Assembly (NCBI RefSeq): GCF_002160755.1
Contig: NZ_NFLE01000001.1
Location: 186,001-250,000 of the forward strand
DNA from: Lachnoclostridium sp. An14
Lineage (GTDB): Bacteria; Bacillota; Clostridia; Lachnospirales; Lachnospiraceae
DNA length: 64,000 bases
Direction: 5' to 3'
Notes under the pieces: model-generated
The model's database searches: none
What the model was told of the DNA's origin: nothing
Seen by the model: the letters and a program-made list of their open reading frames with translations, nothing else
In this document: piece by piece, positions 59,367-64,000 of the stretch
Layout of the letters: every line of letters starts with the position of its first letter
Numbering within the stretch: position 1 is the first letter of the stretch
Made by a program: the position numbers and the translations under genes

Positions 59367-61646
59367 ATGAAACAGAATCAGAATTCGTTAGAACTGCTTT
59401 TACAGAATGCCTGCGGCAAAGACCTGGACGGCTGCACCGTGCCGGAGCTCTATGGCGGCCTTCTCTCCCTCACCCAGTCCATGGCGGAAAGCCGCCGGGA
59501 GGAGAAAGGGAAGAAAAAGCTCTATTATATCTCCGCGGAGTTCCTCATCGGAAAGCTGCTGTCCAACAACCTGATCAACTTAGGCATCTACGGCGACGTG
59601 AAAGCCATCCTGGCCCGCCACGGAAAATCCCTGGCGGCGGTGGAGGAATACGAGCCGGAGCCCTCCCTGGGAAACGGAGGCCTGGGCCGCCTGGCCGCCT
59701 GCTTTTTAGACTCCATCGCCACCCTGGGCTTAAACGGGGACGGCATCGGCTTAAACTACCACATGGGCCTGTTCCGCCAGGTATTTCAGGACAATAAGCA
59801 GAAGGAGGAGCCAAACCCCTGGATCCAGACACCCTCCTGGCTGAAGAAAACCGACGTGACCTACCGGATCCCCTACCGCAATTTTACCCTCACTTCCCGG
59901 ATGTACGACATCCAGGTCACCGGCTACCACAGCCGCACCAACACCCTCCATCTCTTTGACCTGGAGACGGTGGACGAGGGCCTGCTGGGAGACGGCATCT
60001 CCTTCGACAAGGGGGACATTGAGAAAAACCTCACCCTGTTCCTCTACCCCGACGACAGCGACCGGGCGGGGCAGATCCTGCGGGTCTACCAGCAGTATTT
60101 CATGGTGAGCAGCGCCGCCAGGCTCATTTTAGACGAGGCCCAGGCAAAGGGCTCCAACCTTCACGACCTGGCGGACTACGCCGTCATCCAGATCAACGAC
60201 ACCCACCCCACCATGGTGATCCCGGAGCTCATCCGCCTGCTCACCGCGGAACACGGGATGGAAATGGATGAGGCCATCTCCGTGGTGACAAACTGCTGCG
60301 CCTACACCAACCACACCATCCTGGCGGAGGCCCTGGAAAAATGGCCCATGGACTACTTAAAAGAGGCCGTTCCCCAGCTCATCCCCATCATCGAGGTGCT
60401 GGACGACAAGGTGCGCCGCCGGTTTGACGACCCGTCCCTCTACATCATCGACCGGGAGGAGCGGGTGCACATGGCCCACATTGACATCCACTACGGGTTC
60501 AGCGTCAACGGCGTGGCTGCCCTTCACACCGGCATTTTAAAGGAGACGGAGCTCCACAATTTCTACTCCGTCTACCCAGAAAAATTCAACAACAAGACGA
60601 ACGGCATCACCTTCCGCCGCTGGCTCCTTCACAGCAACCCGGAGCTGGCCGCCTGGATCGAGGACCGCATCGGAGACGGGTTCCAGACGGACGCCGGTGA
60701 GCTGAAACGGTTAAACGACCCGAAATTCCTGGAGGATTCCGCCCTGCTAAAGAGCCTGCTGGCCGTAAAGCAGACCAAAAAAGAGCAGCTGGCCGCCTAT
60801 TTAAAAGAGACCCAGGGCCTGGACATCGACCCGAACTCCATCTTTGACATCCAGGTAAAAAGGCTCCACGAGTACAAGCGCCAGCAGATGAACGCCCTCT
60901 ACCTGATCCACAAATACCTGGAAATCAAGGCCGGAAACCGTCCGTCCACCCCCATCACCGCCATTTTCGGAGCCAAGGCGGCTCCTGCCTACGTGATCGC
61001 CAAGGACATCATCCACATGATCCTCTGCTTAAAGCAGCTCACGGAACATGATCCGGAGGTACGGCCGTGGCTGCGGGTGGTGATGACGGAAAACTACAAC
61101 GTCACCCTGGCGGAAAAGCTCACTCCCGCCTGCGACCTCTCCGAGCAGATCTCCCTGGCGTCCAAGGAGGCCAGCGGCACCGGCAACATGAAATTCATGT
61201 TAAACGGGGCCGTCACCCTGGGCACGGAGGACGGGGCAAACGTGGAAATCCACCAGCTAGTGGGGGACGGCAACATCTACATCTTCGGCGATCCCAGCCA
61301 GACGGTCATTGACCGCTACCGGGACGGCTCCTACCGCCCCAGAGAGTACTACGACCGGGATCCGGCCATCCGCCGGGCAGTGGACTTTATCACCGGCCCG
61401 GAAATGATGGCGGTGGGCTGCGCCGAAAACCTGTCCCGCCTGTCCGCGGAGCTGTTAAACAAAGACTGGTTTATGACCTTCCCGGATTTCCAGGCCTACG
61501 TGGCTGCCAAGGAGCAGGCCTTTAAGGACTACGAGGACCGCGCCGCCTGGGCCAGAAAAATGCTGGTAAACATCAGCCAGGCCGGCTACTTCTCCTCCGA
61601 CCGCACCATCGCCGAGTACAACCGGGACATCTGGAACCTGGACTAA
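59367..61646 (+). CDS. glgP: Glycogen/starch/alpha-glucan phosphorylase
   Basis: The enzyme releases glucose-1-phosphate from alpha-1,4-glucans. The 759-residue product has the N-terminal phosphorylase motifs [21 protein letters not shown] and [13 protein letters not shown]. The PLP-binding lysine is in [20 protein letters not shown] (about K609). The length is normal for bacterial GlgP. AAAGGA precedes the ATG at 59367. It is a single-gene unit ending in a strong terminator; no other glycogen gene is in the window. Confidence 0.95.
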   Translation: MKQNQNSLELLLQNACGKDLDGCTVPELYGGLLSLTQSMAESRREEKGKKKLYYISAEFLIGKLLSNNLINLGIYGDVKAILARHGKSLAAVEEYEPEPSLGNGGLGRLAACFLDSIATLGLNGDGIGLNYHMGLFRQVFQDNKQKEEPNPWIQTPSWLKKTDVTYRIPYRNFTLTSRMYDIQVTGYHSRTNTLHLFDLETVDEGLLGDGISFDKGDIEKNLTLFLYPDDSDRAGQILRVYQQYFMVSSAARLILDEAQAKGSNLHDLADYAVIQINDTHPTMVIPELIRLLTAEHGMEMDEAISVVTNCCAYTNHTILAEALEKWPMDYLKEAVPQLIPIIEVLDDKVRRRFDDPSLYIIDREERVHMAHIDIHYGFSVNGVAALHTGILKETELHNFYSVYPEKFNNKTNGITFRRWLLHSNPELAAWIEDRIGDGFQTDAGELKRLNDPKFLEDSALLKSLLAVKQTKKEQLAAYLKETQGLDIDPNSIFDIQVKRLHEYKRQQMNALYLIHKYLEIKAGNRPSTPITAIFGAKAAPAYVIAKDIIHMILCLKQLTEHDPEVRPWLRVVMTENYNVTLAEKLTPACDLSEQISLASKEASGTGNMKFMLNGAVTLGTEDGANVEIHQLVGDGNIYIFGDPSQTVIDRYRDGSYRPREYYDRDPAIRRAVDFITGPEMMAVGCAENLSRLSAELLNKDWFMTFPDFQAYVAAKEQAFKDYEDRAAWARKMLVNISQAGYFSSDRTIAEYNRDIWNLD

Positions 61647-61666
61647 CCTTCCCGAAACCGCATCAC

Positions 61667-61704
61667 AAACGGACATGACCGCGTTAGCGGTCATGTCCGT
61701 TTTT
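61667..61704 (+). terminator. Terminator after glgP
   Basis: A perfect 16-bp stem (AAACGGACATGACCGC and its complement) with a GTTA loop and a T-run. Its core is shared with the hairpin at 31475-31494. Confidence 0.9.
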
Positions 61705-61728
61705 CCCATTCCCTTTTCCTGAAAGTTT

Positions 61729-62163
61729 CTAAAGCTCTTTCTCATACATCCGGATCCCCTGCACCATACCGAGAAACTTCCATCCATACCGCTCAGCAAC
61801 CGAAGGATGATTCGTAATCAGGCACAGCCGTTTCAGTCCCGCAGACCTCATATCCCCGCAGACCTGCTCCAACAGCGCCCCAGCGGCGATGCCCCGGCTG
61901 TGAAAATTCTCCTCCACATAGAGGACGCACACGTTGAGGGCCAAATCCTTCCGGTTGTGAAAATCGTTCTCAATCACTCCCACGCCCCCGACGATCTCCC
62001 CCTGTTCCACCGCGATATACCACTGGGGAACGCCATCCGTCCCCCGGCTGCTCTCCCTCATACTGGCCTCATATTCCCCAGCGGGAACGTCCCATTTTTC
62101 GTGAAACCACTCCGCCGCCCGCCGGATCCATTCCTCCCGCTCCTTCAGATTCCAAATCTCCAT
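61729..62163 (-). CDS. GNAT family N-acetyltransferase
   Basis: The 144-residue protein has a GNAT fold: QWYIAVEQGEIVGGVGVIEND, NVCVLYVEENFHSRGIAAGALL (the acetyl-CoA site, R/Q-x-x-G-x-A-like) and RLCLITNHPSVAERYGWKFLG. The substrate is unknown. I chose the ATG at 62163 with AGGAGG at 7 nt over one two codons upstream, which is too close to the ribosome site. It is convergent with glgP. Confidence 0.82.
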   Translation of the reverse strand: MEIWNLKEREEWIRRAAEWFHEKWDVPAGEYEASMRESSRGTDGVPQWYIAVEQGEIVGGVGVIENDFHNRKDLALNVCVLYVEENFHSRGIAAGALLEQVCGDMRSAGLKRLCLITNHPSVAERYGWKFLGMVQGIRMYEKEL

Positions 62164-62227
62164 TTCCATTCCTCCTCATGTTCTCCCGGCAGTCCGTAAA
62201 GCCGCTCTCCGTCTCCCATTCCCCGGT

Positions 62228-62524
62228 TCACCTCAGAAGAACAAACTCCATCCGGGCGTAGCCAAACACCCAGGCCGCCAGGCACTCCGCCGCCAGACAG
62301 AGCCCAAACAGCCCATACCTGGCCGCCCATCCCAGCCCGATCTGTTTCATCCGCTCCAGATACCTGGCTCCCAGGGATACGAATACGGCAAAAAACAGCA
62401 CAAACACGCCGCGGCGGGCAAAGGACAGGCAGGCCGAAAGCAGCAGATACTGTATCATAGCCAGGCCGGCACTTTCCACCAGCACTTCCAGGGCCATCCC
62501 CATTTTCCCTTGTAATTTCTCCAT
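62228..62524 (-). CDS. Small membrane protein of unknown function
   Basis: The 98-residue protein has three hydrophobic segments (about residues 12-35, 37-55 and 70-95) and no recognisable domain. GGAGGG lies 6 nt before the ATG at 62524. It lies 64 nt upstream of the GNAT gene on the same strand and may be cotranscribed. Confidence 0.6.
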   Translation of the reverse strand: MEKLQGKMGMALEVLVESAGLAMIQYLLLSACLSFARRGVFVLFFAVFVSLGARYLERMKQIGLGWAARYGLFGLCLAAECLAAWVFGYARMEFVLLR

Positions 62525-62643
62525 AGCTTTCCCTCCTTCTCCTTTTCCTTCCATCTGCTCTCATTCTACCACCATTCCCCCCGCAAATCCACCGCTCCCC
62601 TCCCAAAACCGCCAAAACCCTTCCCCCGGCCCCCAATCTGTGC

Positions 62644-62649
62644 TATACT
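62644..62649 (+). promoter_or_regulatory. Extended -10 promoter of rqcH
   Basis: TATACT preceded by TGTGC, the same extended -10 block as in front of rpiR, lies 57 nt before the start. The -35 is weak. Confidence 0.55.
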
Positions 62650-62705
62650 GGTTTCCGCGGGCAGTGATCCCGCCCCTTTATTTTGGATTCAGGAGGAACG
62701 ATAAC

Positions 62706-64000
62706 ATGGCATTTGACGGAATTGTCATTTCCAATCTTGTATATGATCTCAAACACGCCCTGGAAGGGGGAAAGGTGGCCAAAATCGCCCAGCCGGAGAA
62801 GGATGAGCTGCTGTTTACCATAAAAAGCCAGAAAACCACCTACCGGCTGCTCATGAGCGCCAGCGCCAGCCTGCCCCTCCTCTACTTTACGGAGGCCAAC
62901 AAGCCCAGTCCCCTCACCGCCCCCAATTTCTGTATGCTCCTGCGCAAGCACATCGGAAACGCCAGACTGGTGCAGGTGTCCCAGCCGGGCCTGGAGCGGG
63001 TGGTTCAGTTTGAATTCGAGCATCTGGACGAGCTGGGGGACTTATGCCGGAAAAAGCTCATGGTGGAGCTCATGGGAAAGCACAGCAACATCATCTTCTG
63101 CAAGGAGGACGGCACCATTTTAGACAGCATCAAGCACGTGTCCGCCCAACTCAGCTCCGTGCGGGAGGTGCTCCCCGGCCGCCCCTATTTCATCCCCATG
63201 ACCGTGGAAAAGGCCGATCCCCTCACCGTCTCCGAGGAGACCTTCCGGGAGCTCCTTGCCGCCTCCCCCGCCCCAATGCAGAAGGCCATCTACCAGAAAC
63301 TCACCGGATTCAGCCCCATTATGGGCATGGAGCTGTGCCACTTAGCCTCCATCGACGGCGACCTGCCGGCGGCGGAGTTAAGTGACCTGGAGATGACCCA
63401 CCTCTACCACACCTTCTCCCGGATGATGGAGGATGTGAAGGAAGGCCGGTTCCAGCCAAACATCGTCTACCAGGAGGAGGAGCCGGTGGAGTTTGCCTCC
63501 CTGCCTCTCACCTGCTATGAGGGCGGCGATTTCCGCGCGGAAACCTGGGACAGCATCAGCGCCCTGTTGGAGCACTACTACTCCGCCAGAAACGCCGTCA
63601 ACCGCATCAAGCAGAAATCCGTGGACTTAAGAAAGATTGTCCAGACCCTTTTAGAGCGGAACTATAAAAAGTATGACCTTCAGGAAAAACAGTTAAAGGA
63701 CACGGAAAAACGGGAGAAATACAAGGTCTACGGCGAGCTGTTAAACACCTACGGCTACGAGCTGTCCGGCGGGGAGAAATCCTTCCGCTGCCTCAACTAC
63801 TACACCGGCGAGGAAATCACCATCCCCTTAGACGATCAGCTCTCCGCCAGAGAGAACGCCCAGAAGCATTTCGACCGCTACAACAAGCTGAAACGCACCT
63901 ACGAAGCCCTCACCGGCCAGATTCAGGAGACGAAACGGGAGATCGACCACTTAGAGTCCATCAGCACCGCCCTGGACATCGCCTTAAAAGAGGAGGACCT
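62706..64000 (+). CDS. rqcH: NFACT/Rqc2 homologue RqcH (FbpA family), 3' end beyond window
   Basis: RqcH binds stalled 50S subunits and adds C-terminal alanine tails in ribosome quality control; it was earlier called a fibronectin-binding protein. The visible 431 residues start MAFDGIVISNLVYDLKHAL and cover the NFACT-N domain (CMLLRKHIGNARLVQV, RKKLMVELMGKHSNIIF) and the start of the coiled-coil (NRIKQKSVDLRKIVQTLLER). The full family length is near 580, so the C-terminal NFACT-R domain is cut off. AGGAGG precedes the ATG at 62706. Confidence 0.93.
   Translation, partial: MAFDGIVISNLVYDLKHALEGGKVAKIAQPEKDELLFTIKSQKTTYRLLMSASASLPLLYFTEANKPSPLTAPNFCMLLRKHIGNARLVQVSQPGLERVVQFEFEHLDELGDLCRKKLMVELMGKHSNIIFCKEDGTILDSIKHVSAQLSSVREVLPGRPYFIPMTVEKADPLTVSEETFRELLAASPAPMQKAIYQKLTGFSPIMGMELCHLASIDGDLPAAELSDLEMTHLYHTFSRMMEDVKEGRFQPNIVYQEEEPVEFASLPLTCYEGGDFRAETWDSISALLEHYYSARNAVNRIKQKSVDLRKIVQTLLERNYKKYDLQEKQLKDTEKREKYKVYGELLNTYGYELSGGEKSFRCLNYYTGEEITIPLDDQLSARENAQKHFDRYNKLKRTYEALTGQIQETKREIDHLESISTALDIALKEED

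Noticed and set aside
1-64000. Prophage, integrative element or transposase genes
   Set aside because: No integrase, transposase, conjugation or phage protein is recognisable on either strand; the only mobile-like features are the small non-coding repeats.

Overview
The window looks like a chromosomal segment of a GC-rich, spore-forming anaerobic Firmicute, most likely a Lachnospiraceae-type Clostridium. The evidence is a classic Firmicute core-gene order (recG, fakA-like DAK2 protein, asp23, rpmB), the sporulation gene ytfJ with its DUF2953 partner, a zinc-type L28, a T-box leader, AGGAGG ribosome sites throughout and sigma-A promoters with 17-bp spacers. I do not assign a genus. No rRNA, tRNA, CRISPR array, transposase, integrase or phage gene is visible. 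Layout: (1) 1-13.2 kb is housekeeping: recG (cut by the window edge), fakA/asp23, rpmB, a lipoprotein, ytfJ-DUF2953, cinA-pgsA-rimO, and yicC-gmk-rpoZ. (2) 13.4-22 kb holds an esterase and an HEXXH protein, then an operon of FAD oxidoreductase, carboxylate-type transporter and HyuA-like protein, divergent from an RpiR regulator with candidate operators, followed by an AEC permease. (3) 22-31.2 kb has a YbhJ-type aconitase-family hydratase with a divergent LysR, then a MalY/PatB operon (intact copy, frameshifted copy, DUF1097, NhaC) with its own LysR. (4) 31.3-38.7 kb has an isochorismatase-family hydrolase, a tryptophan-specific T-box controlling trpXYZ, an AraC regulator and a small alkylation-repair operon. 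(5) 38.7-57.9 kb is a tricarboxylate region: MatC-like and 2HCT transporters, a lactonase, aconitase, a second YbhJ-type hydratase, PrpF, isocitrate dehydrogenase, an RraA-fold protein, citrate lyase citDEF, and three LysR regulators. (6) 58-64 kb has an AraC regulator, glycogen phosphorylase, small accessory genes and rqcH (cut by the window edge). Working model: the 22-57 kb genes import and ferment tricarboxylates. PrpF would isomerise an unsaturated tricarboxylate such as trans-aconitate, aconitase would give citrate or isocitrate, citrate lyase would give acetate plus oxaloacetate, an RraA-fold enzyme could decarboxylate oxaloacetate, and isocitrate dehydrogenase would make NAD(P)H and 2-oxoglutarate. 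The two YbhJ-type hydratases have unknown substrates and are the best candidates for undescribed chemistry. A second theme is a dispersed modular palindromic repeat of about 125 bp, in at least seven intergenic places and two subtypes whose end hairpins covary. One copy forms the 3' end of an araC gene, and another lies between the tryptophan T-box and trpX.
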